NCBI GenBank assembly: GCA_947627985.1
Contig: CANQYD010000007.1
Coordinates: 1-63,460 of the forward strand
DNA from: an uncultured Clostridia bacterium
Lineage (GTDB): Bacteria; Bacillota; Clostridia; Oscillospirales; Ruminococcaceae
DNA: 63,460 bases
Reading direction: 5' to 3'
The notes under the pieces are model-generated. The model was given only the letters and a program-made list of their open reading frames with translations. It searched no databases and was not told the DNA's origin. The position numbers and the translations under genes were made by a program. Positions 14,921 to 24,760 of this stretch are shown here, one piece after another (the stretch's first letter is position 1; every line of letters starts with the position of its first letter).

Positions 14921-15003
14921 ATCGGTGAACGAAGTAAACTTATCAAAAATGTTGGTTGGGGGCTTTGCCGCTTATTTACCGCGCGAGAGGATGAATACCC
15001 GTA

Positions 15004-15312
15004 ATGCTTAACGATCTGAAATATATAGTTTTCTTCGCCGCGATTTTTGCTTTTCCGAGCTGTATTATCCAATACCGTATATGCGCAAGATGCAAAATAA
15101 CGGCGGTAAAACTGATACCTTCGTTTATCAGCCTGATAGGGGGCATCTGCTGTATACTTCTTTTCCTGTATGTGAATTCTCCGGGCGCCGTCGATCTAAT
15201 GTTCTATACCATAGTTGCGATAGTATTGGCGGTAACGGTGTGCGGCTCATTGACAGGCGAGCTGATAGCTTGGGTTTATTACATACTTGAATCCAAATTT
15301 CCCGATTTATAA
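15004..15312 (+). CDS. Small membrane protein, unknown function
   Basis: 102 residues with three hydrophobic stretches (about 7-23, 36-56, 64-93) and a CARCK motif after the first. GAGAGG lies 12 bases before the ATG, a long spacing. The gene is alone between a divergent operon and a terminator. No family recognised. Confidence 0.65.
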   Translation: MLNDLKYIVFFAAIFAFPSCIIQYRICARCKITAVKLIPSFISLIGGICCILLFLYVNSPGAVDLMFYTIVAIVLAVTVCGSLTGELIAWVYYILESKFPDL

Positions 15313-15322
15313 TATTAAAAAC

Positions 15323-15346
15323 CGAGCCGGACAAAAATCCGGCTCG
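15323..15346. terminator. Bidirectional terminator
   Basis: CGAGCCGGA and TCCGGCTCG form a nine- to ten-pair stem around CAAAAA, between convergent genes, with A-rich bases on one side and T-rich on the other. Confidence 0.85.
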
Positions 15347-15350
15347 AACG

Positions 15351-15980
15351 TTATTTTATCGGGTGTCTTATCACCGTTTTAAGCCTCTCGGGCTGGCATT
15401 TTCTCGGGTCGCTGAGATATATCTCGTGGTGCAGCCTTGCTGAGCTTATGTCAAGCCGATACCCCTCCGCGCTCATCAGCTCATGCATTATCTTGACCGT
15501 CTTCGGCTCGTCGTCATAGCTCCCGATATGCATGCACTGCACGCATAATCCCTCGTCAACCGTCAGAAACTCAACGGCTGAAAAGTCCGACTTTTTCTTC
15601 CTCTCAGCCTCCGAGACAGCCCAGTCAAATTCCGCCTTTGTGACGAAATCCGGCAGGCGAATCACGGAAATAAAGCTAAGATCGCTCTTTCTTGAATAAT
15701 CTATCCCGTTTTCGATGCCTTCCTGCGACCAGAAGCCTTCAAGAGGCGGCACGACGTAGTCGAAATATCCGTCGATACGGTGGTCTCCCATCTTTGACAT
15801 CTTGATGGTGAACGCGATACCGTACAAAAGCCCGATGGATTTTTTATACTCGCCTTCTTCATCATTCGGGTCGCCCTTGCCACGGACCGCGATGTAATTC
15901 ATCTTCGGGACGTTTATGATCATCGGCTTTTTGGGCGGCATGTAAAACTCTTTGTATTCCTTTTTAAAATCAAAAGCCAT
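15351..15980 (-). CDS. GyrI-like small-molecule-binding domain protein
   Basis: 209 residues with the family start (FDFKKEYKEFYMPPKKPMII, then VPKMNYIAVRGKGDP) and the conserved HHEIYLSDPRK near the end. GyrI-like (SOUL/BacR-type) proteins bind small molecules and some hydrolyse them; these stand-alone Firmicute forms have no firm role. It starts three bases past icd and is the last gene of the aconitase operon. Confidence 0.88.
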   Translation of the reverse strand: MAFDFKKEYKEFYMPPKKPMIINVPKMNYIAVRGKGDPNDEEGEYKKSIGLLYGIAFTIKMSKMGDHRIDGYFDYVVPPLEGFWSQEGIENGIDYSRKSDLSFISVIRLPDFVTKAEFDWAVSEAERKKKSDFSAVEFLTVDEGLCVQCMHIGSYDDEPKTVKIMHELMSAEGYRLDISSARLHHEIYLSDPRKCQPERLKTVIRHPIK

Positions 15981-15983
15981 GAT

Positions 15984-17198
15984 TTACCCCATCAGCTTGC
16001 CGAGCCTTTCGGCGATCGCCGTCAAGAATTCTTCGGAGTTGACGGCTTTTTTATTGGGCAGCGTCGAAAGAGCCGCCATGTCGCCGGTCATGATTCCGTT
16101 CTCCATCGTCTGAATGGACGCCTTTTCGAGGCAGTCGGCATATTTCATAAGCTCGGGTATGCCGTCGAGCTCTCCGCGCTTTCTCAAAGCACCGCTCCAA
16201 GCGAAGATGGTCGCGATGGGGTTGGTGGAGGTCTTTTCACCCTTCAGCCACTTATAATAGTGCCGGGTGACGGTGCCGTGCGCGGCTTCGTATTCATAGT
16301 TGCCGTCGGGGGATACGAGTACCGACGTCATCAGACCCAAGGAGCCGTAAGCCGTCGCGAGCATGTCGGACATGACGTCGCCGTCATAGTTTTTGCACGC
16401 CCAGATGAATCCTCCGCTGCTCTTTACGACCCTTGCGATTGCGTCGTCGATGAGGGTGTAGAAATATTCAATACCCGCAGCCTCGAATTTCTCCTTATAC
16501 TCCTTTTCATATATCTCGGCGAAGATATCTTTAAAACGATGATCATAGGTCTTTGAGATGGTGTCCTTAGCCGCGAACCAGAGGGATTCTTTGGCGTCAA
16601 GAGCGAAGTTGAAGCAGGAGCGCGCAAAGCTTTCGATGGATTTATCGATATTGTGAACCCCCTGAATTATGCCGGAGCCGGTCTTGAAATCATGTATCAG
16701 CGCCCTTGTCTCGTTGCCGTCCTTATCGGTGACGACAAGCTCGGCTTTAGAGCCCTCGGGAACCTTCATCTCGGTGTTCTTGTAGATGTCGCCGTAGGCA
16801 TGACGGGCGATGGTGATGGGCTTTGTCCAAGAGGGAATATATGGGGTGATGCCTTTTACAAGTATCGGCTTGCGAAAGACTGTGCCGTCGAGGATCGCTC
16901 TGATGGTGCCGTTCGGGGACTTCCACATCTCCTTGAGCTTATACTCTTCAACCCTTTGAGCGTTCGGGGTGATGGTGGCGCACTTGACCGCGACGCCGTA
17001 CTTTTTGGTAGCCTCGGCGGAATCAATCGTGACCTGATCGTCGGTATCGTTTCTGTGGACAAGACCTAAGTCATAATATTCCGTCTTAAGATCGACATAG
17101 GGCTCGATGAGCTGCTCCTTTATCATCTTCCAGACCACTCTTGTCATCTCGTCGCCGTCCATCTCGACAAGCGGAGTTTTCATAACAATTTTTGACAT
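15984..17198 (-). CDS. icd: NADP-dependent isocitrate dehydrogenase, eukaryotic-type subfamily
   Basis: 404 residues. It oxidises isocitrate to 2-oxoglutarate with NADP. Visible family features are [13 protein letters not shown] at the N-terminus, the substrate loop [11 protein letters not shown], the metal-binding Asp region [13 protein letters not shown], and [11 protein letters not shown]. It belongs to the homodimeric type II group shared with eukaryotic cytosolic enzymes, which is common in Clostridia. The ATG at 17198 has GAAAGGA at eight bases; the ATG at 17204 is too close. Same operon as aconitase, supplying 2-oxoglutarate for glutamate. Confidence 0.95.
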   Translation of the reverse strand: MSKIVMKTPLVEMDGDEMTRVVWKMIKEQLIEPYVDLKTEYYDLGLVHRNDTDDQVTIDSAEATKKYGVAVKCATITPNAQRVEEYKLKEMWKSPNGTIRAILDGTVFRKPILVKGITPYIPSWTKPITIARHAYGDIYKNTEMKVPEGSKAELVVTDKDGNETRALIHDFKTGSGIIQGVHNIDKSIESFARSCFNFALDAKESLWFAAKDTISKTYDHRFKDIFAEIYEKEYKEKFEAAGIEYFYTLIDDAIARVVKSSGGFIWACKNYDGDVMSDMLATAYGSLGLMTSVLVSPDGNYEYEAAHGTVTRHYYKWLKGEKTSTNPIATIFAWSGALRKRGELDGIPELMKYADCLEKASIQTMENGIMTGDMAALSTLPNKKAVNSEEFLTAIAERLGKLMG

Positions 17199-17212
17199 TT
17201 TCATTATCCTTT

Positions 17213-17911
17213 CTATACCAAAATTCTAATAATTCCTAAAACAAGCAGATGCGCGGGGTAATATATGTAGAAAAACCATTTGTGAAACGGTTTTTTCGAG
17301 CCGGCTTCGCCGTTATATAAGAAGTATATGATTATCGGGGCAAACACAGCGCCGATCTGGAACCACTGATTGAATACCGACGACAGAGCGACGAGAACGC
17401 ACCATATTTCATATGCGATGAAGCGCTTTTTCCTGTTATCCCGAAATGCGTGGAGCAATAGGCATGCACCTATTGGGAACATATACCAGTCGCCGATGAG
17501 TGAAATGAGGCAGAGCCCTGTGATGATGACTATCTTCTGCCACTTTTTCTTATCGCTGTCATACACTCTCAGGGCGATGAGCGCCATTAGCAGTGTGAAG
17601 ATCATGCTCTGCTCGGGGTGAAATGTTATCCCGCCGTTTGATATCCAAATCGGAAGCGTCCCGCGCTGAGCCAAGACATAGGGAGCCCACGAGATAACCG
17701 CGAAAATCGCGAGCCGCCGGGTGTATTTTTTAACGTCCCGCGTATGCTCATAGCCCTCGGCGACAAAGAACGCCATAATCGGCGCTGTCAGCCGCCCGAA
17801 GAGGTGCATAATCCCGCCGACAAGCGGGTTTACGCTGTCTACAAACAGCCACGCGATGTGGTCGAGGGTCATGCAGACGACAGCCAAATATTTAAGCTGA
17901 TTTCTGTTCAT
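17213..17911 (-). CDS. TraX-family membrane protein
   Basis: 232 residues with about eight membrane helices. The hallmarks of the TraX family are present: [18 protein letters not shown] near the start, [20 protein letters not shown], and the internal repeat of aromatic helices ending in [14 protein letters not shown]. TraX acetylates F-pilin in E. coli; chromosomal Firmicute copies are presumed membrane acyltransferases with unknown substrate. Its ATG overlaps the stop of the upstream gene by four bases. Its place between aconitase and icd is odd and probably reflects operon growth, not shared function. Confidence 0.88.
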   Translation of the reverse strand: MNRNQLKYLAVVCMTLDHIAWLFVDSVNPLVGGIMHLFGRLTAPIMAFFVAEGYEHTRDVKKYTRRLAIFAVISWAPYVLAQRGTLPIWISNGGITFHPEQSMIFTLLMALIALRVYDSDKKKWQKIVIITGLCLISLIGDWYMFPIGACLLLHAFRDNRKKRFIAYEIWCVLVALSSVFNQWFQIGAVFAPIIIYFLYNGEAGSKKPFHKWFFYIYYPAHLLVLGIIRILV

Positions 17912-18180
17912 AAATGATGACCCCCTTGAAACGCAAGCCATATCACCGCGTAGGGCGAGAGCCAAGCGGCGACGGCGATTATCCAGAGCGAGACGACAAG
18001 GAATATTCTCCCGCCACGCGGGAGCAGATCATACGCCCGGAAAAACACAAGCCCCCACACTGCCGCGGCTATAACGATTCCCGGCAGCAGCATTATCATT
18101 CCGAGATACCAAAGCGATAGGGCGAGAGCCGTTATCAGCAGTGGAACCGCTGTCAAAATCAGAAAAAGCGCCTTTTTCAT
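17908..18180 (-). CDS. Small membrane protein in the aconitase operon
   Basis: 90 residues with three hydrophobic segments (about 4-24, 28-48, 58-84) and short loops. It overlaps the aconitase stop (ATGA) and the traX-like start (ATGA), so translation of the three is coupled. Not recognised. Confidence 0.75.
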   Translation of the reverse strand: MKKALFLILTAVPLLITALALSLWYLGMIMLLPGIVIAAAVWGLVFFRAYDLLPRGGRIFLVVSLWIIAVAAWLSPYAVIWLAFQGGHHL

Positions 18181-20108
18181 TTAGAGAGGTTCTCGCGGGT
18201 ATAGTCCAAAAGCCCGCCTGCGAGCATGATCTCGCGGTCTCTTTCCGAGATGTCAAGATCGAGGGAAATCTCCTTGCCGCCGACCTTTGCGACGATATCC
18301 CTGCCGTTTGCGACCGCCTCGCGGAGCCCGGAGAATTCCACGGTGTCACCCTGCGAGATTTTGTCGTAATCCTCGGGATTTTTGAATGTCAGCGGCAGGA
18401 TTCCGGCGTTTATGAGGTTTGCCTTGTGAATTCTTGCGAAGCTCTTGACGATGACGGCTTTAACCCCGAGATAAAGAGGTGCAAGAGCTGCATGTTCGCG
18501 CGAGGAGCCCTGACCGTAGTTCTCGCCGCCGACGATGACCGAAGCTCCGAGCTGTTTCGCTCTTTCGGGGAATTTCTCGTCGCAGACGGTGAAGCAGTGC
18601 TTTGAAATCTCGGGGATATTTGATCTGAGCGGCAAAATCTTTGCGCCGGCGGGCATTATATGGTCGGTTGTGATGTTGTCGCCAACCTTTAAAGAGCAGG
18701 GGACCGAGAGGCTGTCCGCAAGGGGTTTTGTCTCGGGATATCCCGCAATATTCGGACCTCTTAAAATTTCGACCTTGTCCATTTCGCTCTCGGGCGCGGG
18801 TAGCTCTATCATGTTGTCGTTTATGTAAAACTTCTCGGGAAGTTTAAACTGCGGCATGTCGCCCAAAGTCCTCGGGTCGGTCATAACGCCGTTCAGCGCC
18901 GAAGCCGCGGCGGTCTCGGGAGAGACGAGATATACCCCCGCGTCGCGGGTGCCGCTTCTGCCTTCAAAGTTGCGGTTGAAGGTTCTAAGAGATATTCCCT
19001 TTGAATTGGGGGACTGACCCATTCCTATGCAGGGTCCGCACGCCGACTCCAAAATCCTCGCGCCGGCGTCAATCATCTTGGTGAGCGCGCCGTTTTGGGA
19101 TATCATCGACAGCACCTGCTTCGAGCCGGGGGCGATAGAAAGCGACACCGACGGACAGCAGGTCTTGCCGTCAAGAATATATGCGACTTTCATCATGTCG
19201 ACAAATGAAGAGTTGGTGCAGGAACCGATGCAGCACTGGTCAATCTTCATTCCCGCGAGCTCCCGGACGGGCTTAACGTTGTCGGGGGAGTGGGGGCATG
19301 CCGCGAGAGGTTCGAGCTGAGACAGATCTATTACGAGCTCCTTGTCATATACCGCGTCGGGATCGGCGGACAGGGGAGTATAGACGTCCTCTCTGCCCTG
19401 AGCCTTTAAAAATTCAAGGGTATTTTCATCAGACGGGAAGATGGAGGTCGTCGCTCCGAGCTCTGCTCCCATGTTGGTGATAGTCGCTCTTTCGGGGACC
19501 GAAAGGGTCTTCACGCCCTCGCCGCAGTATTCGACGATATATCCCACCCCGCCTTTGACGCTGAGTCTGCGCAGGACCTCAAGGATAACGTCCTTAGCCG
19601 ATACCCAAGGCGAGAGCTTCCCCTTAAGTTCGACTTTAATTATCTTCGGATATGTGATATAATATGTTCCTCCGCCCATAGCGACGGCGACATCTAATCC
19701 TCCCGCGCCGATAGCGATCATTCCGAGACCGCCTCCGGTCGGGGTGTGGCTGTCCGAGCCGATGAGCGTCTTTCCGGGCGCTCCGAAGCGCTCAAGGTGT
19801 ACCTGATGGCAGATACCGTTTCCGGGTCGGGAGAAGCTGATCCCATGCTTTTTTGCGACCGAGCCGATGAAGCGGTGGTCGTCGGCGTTTTCAAAGCCCG
19901 ACTGAAGCGTGTTGTGATCGATATATGCAACGCTCTTTTCGGTTCTGACTCTCGGCACTCCCATCGCGCAGTATTCGATATATGCCATCGTGCCGGTGGC
20001 GTCCTGCGTGAGGGTCTGATCCATGCGTATTGCAATCTGACTGCCCTTTTTGAATTCTCCTTCGACCAAATGCGCCTTAAGGATTTTTTCGGCAAGTGTA
20101 AGTCCCAT
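18177..20108 (-). CDS. acnA: Aconitate hydratase (short, bacterial/archaeal-like form)
   Basis: 643 residues; the enzyme converts citrate to isocitrate using a [4Fe-4S] cluster. Cluster ligands are Cys297 in CIGSCTNSS and Cys357/Cys360 in SACGPCIGMGQ. The swivel domain is C-terminal with GENYGQGSSREHAAL. The length (shorter than the 890-residue AcnA) fits the roughly 640-residue aconitase subfamily common in Clostridia and Deltaproteobacteria, so the symbol is used loosely. GGAGGAATT precedes the ATG. First gene of an operon with icd; citrate synthase is not in this window. Confidence 0.95.
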   Translation of the reverse strand: MGLTLAEKILKAHLVEGEFKKGSQIAIRMDQTLTQDATGTMAYIEYCAMGVPRVRTEKSVAYIDHNTLQSGFENADDHRFIGSVAKKHGISFSRPGNGICHQVHLERFGAPGKTLIGSDSHTPTGGGLGMIAIGAGGLDVAVAMGGGTYYITYPKIIKVELKGKLSPWVSAKDVILEVLRRLSVKGGVGYIVEYCGEGVKTLSVPERATITNMGAELGATTSIFPSDENTLEFLKAQGREDVYTPLSADPDAVYDKELVIDLSQLEPLAACPHSPDNVKPVRELAGMKIDQCCIGSCTNSSFVDMMKVAYILDGKTCCPSVSLSIAPGSKQVLSMISQNGALTKMIDAGARILESACGPCIGMGQSPNSKGISLRTFNRNFEGRSGTRDAGVYLVSPETAAASALNGVMTDPRTLGDMPQFKLPEKFYINDNMIELPAPESEMDKVEILRGPNIAGYPETKPLADSLSVPCSLKVGDNITTDHIMPAGAKILPLRSNIPEISKHCFTVCDEKFPERAKQLGASVIVGGENYGQGSSREHAALAPLYLGVKAVIVKSFARIHKANLINAGILPLTFKNPEDYDKISQGDTVEFSGLREAVANGRDIVAKVGGKEISLDLDISERDREIMLAGGLLDYTRENLSK

Positions 20109-20149
20109 AATTCATTCCTCCGATTATTTGTCGGGCGTGCGCCCACTTG

Positions 20150-20187
20150 ATACTATATATAGTATTATAGTTTTTTTCGCTTGTCAA
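20150..20187 (-). promoter_or_regulatory. Promoter of the aconitase operon with a palindrome
   Basis: TTGACA (20182-20187), 17 bases, TACTAT (20159-20164) on the minus strand. A perfect 16-base palindrome, ATACTATATATAGTAT (20150-20165), covers the -10 and likely start site, so it is a candidate operator. The regulator is not evident in the window. Confidence 0.72.
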
Positions 20188-20279
20188 TACCTTAGCCGAT
20201 AAAGACGGCAAAATGCCGAAATACTTTTTAAAAAATGAATTTTTTTGAACATTTTCCTGCAAAAATCAGCCTCGGCTTC

Positions 20280-20308
20280 TTGACTTAAGGTGATTAAAGT
20301 AGTATAAT
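20280..20308 (+). promoter_or_regulatory. Promoter of the tepA-ftsK-rpsA run
   Basis: TTGACT (20280-20285), 17 bases, TATAAT (20303-20308). It is the only clear promoter before the ten-gene run that ends at 31332; internal promoters may exist. Confidence 0.82.
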
Positions 20309-20373
20309 AAGACGGTAAGCGCATAATGTTTCCCGAAATGCAGATAATAATCAAAAATCTCCGGGGGTATATT

Positions 20374-21057
20374 ATGTGTGAAAACGAGCAGAATCAGCAG
20401 GAAGTGACCGAGGAGCAGAGCGAAGAGTCGGAAAGATACCGAGATATCGAAATACACGGCTCGAAGCACCTGATACACTGCCTGTCCGTCATCGGGCAGA
20501 TAGAGGGGCACTATATCCTGCCGCCTCAGAATAAGACCACGAAGTACGAGCACATCATGCCGGCTCTTGTAGCCATCGAGCAGGACCGCTCGATCGAGGG
20601 GCTTATCATCATCATAAACACCGTCGGCGGAGACGTCGAAGCGGGGCTTGCCCTTGCGGAGCTCATCTCAAGCATGAATACCCCGACCGTGTCCATCGTC
20701 GTAGGCGGGGGACATTCAATAGGCGTGCCTCTTGCCGTAAGCGCCAAAAAGAGCTTTATCGTGAAATCCGCCACCATGACGATACATCCGGTCAGGCTGA
20801 CGGGACTTGTCCTCGGCGTACCGCAGACGCTTTCCTACTTTGAAAAAATGCAGGAGAGAATAGTCAGATTCGTCGCCGACAATTCAAAGATTTCCCCCGA
20901 CAGATTCAAAGAGCTCATGCTCAGGACCGGGGAGCTTGTGATGGACGTCGGCAGCGTTCTGACGGGGGAAGACGCCGTCAAAGAGGGGATTATAGATCAC
21001 GTCGGCGGGCTGTCGGAGGCGATAGAGTGCCTCTACTCGATGATCGAGGAGGGGTGA
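20374..21057 (+). CDS. tepA: TepA/ClpP-like serine protease (translocation-enhancing protein)
   Basis: 227 residues of ClpP fold. The catalytic Ser115 lies in [11 protein letters not shown] and His138 in [21 protein letters not shown] forms the oxyanion region. The acidic N-terminal 22 residues are not conserved. B. subtilis YmfB/TepA, encoded in the same place beside ylzJ and spoIIIE, is a cytosolic protease implicated in protein export. The ATG at 20374 has GGGGGT in front; the frame is open farther upstream. Confidence 0.9.
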   Translation: MCENEQNQQEVTEEQSEESERYRDIEIHGSKHLIHCLSVIGQIEGHYILPPQNKTTKYEHIMPALVAIEQDRSIEGLIIIINTVGGDVEAGLALAELISSMNTPTVSIVVGGGHSIGVPLAVSAKKSFIVKSATMTIHPVRLTGLVLGVPQTLSYFEKMQERIVRFVADNSKISPDRFKELMLRTGELVMDVGSVLTGEDAVKEGIIDHVGGLSEAIECLYSMIEEG

Positions 21058-21059
21058 AA

Positions 21060-21254
21060 ATGCTTTACACAGTCGTCAGCGAATACGATATTTTTCTTTC
21101 CGGCTCCAAAAGAAGATATTATCTTGACATTAAAGGCGGAAAGTTAGAATATACCGGACAGGGCAGGAATAGAAAGATAGTGGGGCTCTTTTCGACCGAT
21201 CCGAGGCTCTATCTTTGCAAGGATTATGCTCCCGGCAAGAAAATCAAGACATAA
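21060..21254 (+). CDS. YlzJ-like protein
   Basis: 64 residues, starting MLYTVVSEYDIFL and containing LYLCKDYAPG. Small size, the MLYT start and the location directly after tepA match YlzJ of Bacilli and Clostridia. Unknown function. The start lies two bases past the tepA stop with GAGGGG within it. Confidence 0.85.
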   Translation: MLYTVVSEYDIFLSGSKRRYYLDIKGGKLEYTGQGRNRKIVGLFSTDPRLYLCKDYAPGKKIKT

Positions 21255-21268
21255 ACGGAGGAATTACC

Positions 21269-22135
21269 ATGAAGATTCTGGACGCAATTTTTCAGGCGAT
21301 AATTCAGGGACTGACAGAGTTTCTGCCGGTTTCGTCCTCGGGACACCTTTCTCTCTATCAGCACTTCACCGGCAACAACGGCGAGGGCGCGCTGATGTTC
21401 TCGGCGCTTTTGCACCTCGGAACCCTTGCTGCGGTGATTTTTGTGTTCCGGAAGCAGATATTTGCCCTCATCAAGGAATTCATCGCGATGATAAAGGACA
21501 TCTTCACCGCAAAATTCTCGATTAAAGAGGCGGGACCGGAGCGCAGGCTGATCTTTATGTTCATCATCTCGACGGCGGTGCTCATTCCGTTTTACATATT
21601 CAAAGGCTTCTTTGAAGGCTTTGCCGAGGACGGCTCGATCCTCGCCGAGGGTATCTGCTTCCTCTATACGGCGGCGATCCTTCTGATGGCTGATCTCAGC
21701 GAAAAAGGCAGAAAGAGAATGCAGGACCTGACCCCTCCCGACGCCGTGAGGATAGGATTCTTCCAGGCGGTTGCGCTCCTTCCGGGCGTGAGCCGCTCGG
21801 GCTCGACCATCTCAGCCGGAATCTTCTCGGGACTTAAGCGCGAGGAAGCCGTCAGCTACAGCTTCATTCTGGGCATTCCCGCGATATTGGGAGGCGGGCT
21901 GACGGAGCTCATCGGAGGCTTCAAGCAGGAAGTCAAGCCGGGATTTCTCCCTTGCATATTAGGCGTGATAATTGCGGCGCTCGTCGGCTTCGGGGCGATA
22001 AAACTCGTTCAGTGGCTGATGAAGACCGATAAATTCAAAATCTTTGCGATCTACACCGCAGTCTTGGGCGTTCTCGTCATCATCGTCTCCATCATCGAAG
22101 CGATCATGGGCAGACCGATCACCTTTGTAAAGTAA
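21269..22135 (+). CDS. uppP: Undecaprenyl-diphosphate phosphatase
   Basis: 288 residues, polytopic. It removes one phosphate from undecaprenyl diphosphate so the lipid carrier of cell-wall synthesis can be reused, and gives bacitracin resistance when abundant. Both active-site motifs are seen: GLTEFLPVSSSGH (about 14-26) and LLPGVSRSGSTISAG near residue 175. CGGAGG precedes the ATG. It sits between ylzJ and ftsK, which are adjacent in Bacillus, so it appears to be inserted into that cluster. Confidence 0.95.
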   Translation: MKILDAIFQAIIQGLTEFLPVSSSGHLSLYQHFTGNNGEGALMFSALLHLGTLAAVIFVFRKQIFALIKEFIAMIKDIFTAKFSIKEAGPERRLIFMFIISTAVLIPFYIFKGFFEGFAEDGSILAEGICFLYTAAILLMADLSEKGRKRMQDLTPPDAVRIGFFQAVALLPGVSRSGSTISAGIFSGLKREEAVSYSFILGIPAILGGGLTELIGGFKQEVKPGFLPCILGVIIAALVGFGAIKLVQWLMKTDKFKIFAIYTAVLGVLVIIVSIIEAIMGRPITFVK

Positions 22136-22162
22136 ATCCTCATCGGGAAGGACAGTGTAAAA

Positions 22163-24760
22163 ATGCCGTCAAAAAAACAAAGTACCGGCAGAAAAAAATC
22201 AAAACCGACCGCTAAGCGCGATCTTACCGACGCTCAGCGGCTCCGTCGGAACAGAATGTGGAGCTCGGTCATCTTCATTTTAGGCATATTCGTGATTTTT
22301 CTGACGTACATAAAGGGTCAGGCTGTCTGGCTTTGGCTTCACAATTTAATATGGGGACTTAACGGCGTCGCTGCTGTTCTCTTGGCGCCGATAATGCTCT
22401 ATGTCGCCGTAATGCTCGCTCTCGACCGCTCGAAGAGCGCCGTTGTCGTGAAGGTAATTCAGGGGATGGTGCTTCTTTTGCTCGTCAGCCCGGCGTTTGA
22501 GATCATCTACTGCTTCGTTAAAAAACTGCCCGTCTACGAAGGGGACAAGCTCTCACAGGTCATCGGCGCGCTCTATGAAAACGGCAAGAATATGAAGGGC
22601 GGCGGCGCGCTGTCGGTCGTCATCGGCGGCACGCTTTCAAAGCTCTGCGGAGCTGTGGGAGCGCTCATCGTGATAATCCTTCTCATCGCTCTCTTTGTGA
22701 TGCTTTTGACAAATATTACCTTTGTTGATGTCTGGAACTTCTTTGCGGGGCTCTTCGGAAGTGCACGTCAGGCGATCCGTGAAAATAATGAGGAGAGGGA
22801 TATGCTTGAGGCTCAGCGCCTTGCCGAGAAGAGCAAAGCCGAGGAAAGTAAGCCTCAAAAAGATCAGCGTATAGACGTCGCAAAATTCATCACCGACGAC
22901 CAAAACGCGGTTTTGCCCGAGCACCCCGTCGCCGTCAGGGAGGAGAAAAAGAAAAAATCCATCTTTGACAGATTCGACGAGCCCAATGAGCCCGCCGAAG
23001 AACCCTCTCCCGAAAAGGAGAAAGATAAGGATAAAAAGAAGAAAAAGTCGATATTTGACCGGTTTGACGAGCCTGTCGAGCCTGTGCCTCAGCCCGATGT
23101 TGAGATAAAGCCCGAGCCGGCAGAAATTCCCATGCCGGAAATCCGCCAGGGCTCCAACGTCATAAATACCGCCGCGGCTGACATGATAAACCCGCTCTAC
23201 GTCAACGAAGACGGGCAGACCACCTTCATAAAGACGGAGGAGACGGTGAAGTCGGGCTATGATATCCCGTCGATCGATCTTCTGAATCCCCCGAAGGCGT
23301 CTTCGTCGCCCGAGGATATCAGGTTTGAGATACAGCAAAATTCCGAGACGCTCGTCGAGACCCTTCGCAGTTTCGGCGTTACGACAAGGCTCATCGACAC
23401 CCACCGCGGTCCGTCGGTTACAAGATACGAACTCCAGCCCGCGGCAGGGGTCAAGGTCTCGAAGATCACCAATCTTTCAGACGACATCGCCTTAAATCTT
23501 GCCGCAGACGGCGTCAGAATCGAAGCTCCGATACCCGGAAAAGCCGCTGTCGGAATTGAACTTGCAAACAAGACAAGGGACATGGTCTGCATTCGGGAAC
23601 TCATTGATTCCGATGAATTCAGAAGCCTGAAATCCAAGCTCGGCTTCCCGGTCGGAAAGAATATTGAGGGAAAGATCGTCTGCGGGGACATCGCAAAAAT
23701 GCCCCACCTTTTGATCGCGGGCACCACAGGCTCCGGTAAATCGGTATTTACGAACTCCATCATCATGTCGATACTCTATAACGCTTCCCCCGACGAAGTG
23801 AAGCTGATACTTGTCGATCCGAAGCAGGTCGAATTCCCGGTATATAACGGCATTCCGCACCTTTTGATACCCGTCGTCACCGACGCCAAAAAGGCTGCCG
23901 GCGCTCTCGGCTGGGCTGTCACCGAGATGATGAAGAGATATAAACTCTTTGCGGACAACGGCGTCAGAGACCTCGGCGACTACAACGATTTTGTCAAGGA
24001 CAAGGAGGAAATGAAGCCCTTGCCGAAGATCGTAATCGTTGTGGACGAGCTTGCCGACCTGATGATGGCGGCGCCAAAGGAGGTCGAGGAATCGATCTGC
24101 CGCATAGCGCAGCTTGCAAGAGCCGCGGGCATGCACCTCGTCATCGCAACACAGAGCCCGAGGGCTGACATCGTCACGGGTCTTATCAAGGCAAATATCC
24201 CGAGCCGCGTTGCTCTGAAGGTCTCGAACCAGATCGATTCAAGGGTCATTTTGGACGAAGGCGGCGCCGAGAAGCTTTTGGGCAACGGCGATCTGCTCTA
24301 TAAACCGGTAGGACTCGGAAAACCTGTCAGGATTCAGGGGAGCTTTGTCGCTACTGAGGAAATCCGCCGCGTGGTAGAATTTCTCAAGGCTCAGACCGAG
24401 TCGGAGTATGATGAAGACGTCGCCGAGGAGATCGAGAAGCACATTCCCGTCCCGAAGGGTGAAAAGCAGTCTCAGGCTCCTGCCGACGATACTCCCATCA
24501 ATGCAGAGGGCGATCTTATCGAGCGTGCAATTGAGTGCATCGTCAGGGAAAACGTCGCTTCCACGACATTTTTGCAAAAGCGCTTAAAACTCGGCTATGC
24601 GCGGGCTTCAAGGATAATGGACGAGCTCGAGGAGATGGGCGTCGTAGGTCCCGCCGACGGCGCAAAGCCCAGAGAGATCAGAATGTCGAAGGAGCAGTGG
24701 CTCCAGAGAAAGGCGACGATGGGCGAGGAGGTAACTCTGCCGCTCGGAGACGATGAGTAA
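22163..24760 (+). CDS. FtsK/SpoIIIE-family DNA translocase
   Basis: 865 residues. Four membrane helices (about 30-190) anchor it at the septum. A charged linker (about 210-345) contains a near-duplicate repeat KKSIFDRFDEP at two places. The ATPase motor has Walker A GTTGSGKS (520-527) and Walker B IVIVVDELADLM; the gamma winged helix at the end (STTFLQKRLKLGYARASRIM) reads KOPS/SRS sequences. It pumps chromosome through the septum in division and, in spore formers, into the forespore. Its stop overlaps the next start by eight bases. Confidence 0.95.
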   Translation: MPSKKQSTGRKKSKPTAKRDLTDAQRLRRNRMWSSVIFILGIFVIFLTYIKGQAVWLWLHNLIWGLNGVAAVLLAPIMLYVAVMLALDRSKSAVVVKVIQGMVLLLLVSPAFEIIYCFVKKLPVYEGDKLSQVIGALYENGKNMKGGGALSVVIGGTLSKLCGAVGALIVIILLIALFVMLLTNITFVDVWNFFAGLFGSARQAIRENNEERDMLEAQRLAEKSKAEESKPQKDQRIDVAKFITDDQNAVLPEHPVAVREEKKKKSIFDRFDEPNEPAEEPSPEKEKDKDKKKKKSIFDRFDEPVEPVPQPDVEIKPEPAEIPMPEIRQGSNVINTAAADMINPLYVNEDGQTTFIKTEETVKSGYDIPSIDLLNPPKASSSPEDIRFEIQQNSETLVETLRSFGVTTRLIDTHRGPSVTRYELQPAAGVKVSKITNLSDDIALNLAADGVRIEAPIPGKAAVGIELANKTRDMVCIRELIDSDEFRSLKSKLGFPVGKNIEGKIVCGDIAKMPHLLIAGTTGSGKSVFTNSIIMSILYNASPDEVKLILVDPKQVEFPVYNGIPHLLIPVVTDAKKAAGALGWAVTEMMKRYKLFADNGVRDLGDYNDFVKDKEEMKPLPKIVIVVDELADLMMAAPKEVEESICRIAQLARAAGMHLVIATQSPRADIVTGLIKANIPSRVALKVSNQIDSRVILDEGGAEKLLGNGDLLYKPVGLGKPVRIQGSFVATEEIRRVVEFLKAQTESEYDEDVAEEIEKHIPVPKGEKQSQAPADDTPINAEGDLIERAIECIVRENVASTTFLQKRLKLGYARASRIMDELEEMGVVGPADGAKPREIRMSKEQWLQRKATMGEEVTLPLGDDE

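Noticed and set aside
22637..23404. Minus-strand frame of 255 codons inside ftsK
   Set aside because: Antisense shadow of the FtsK linker and membrane region; no start signal.
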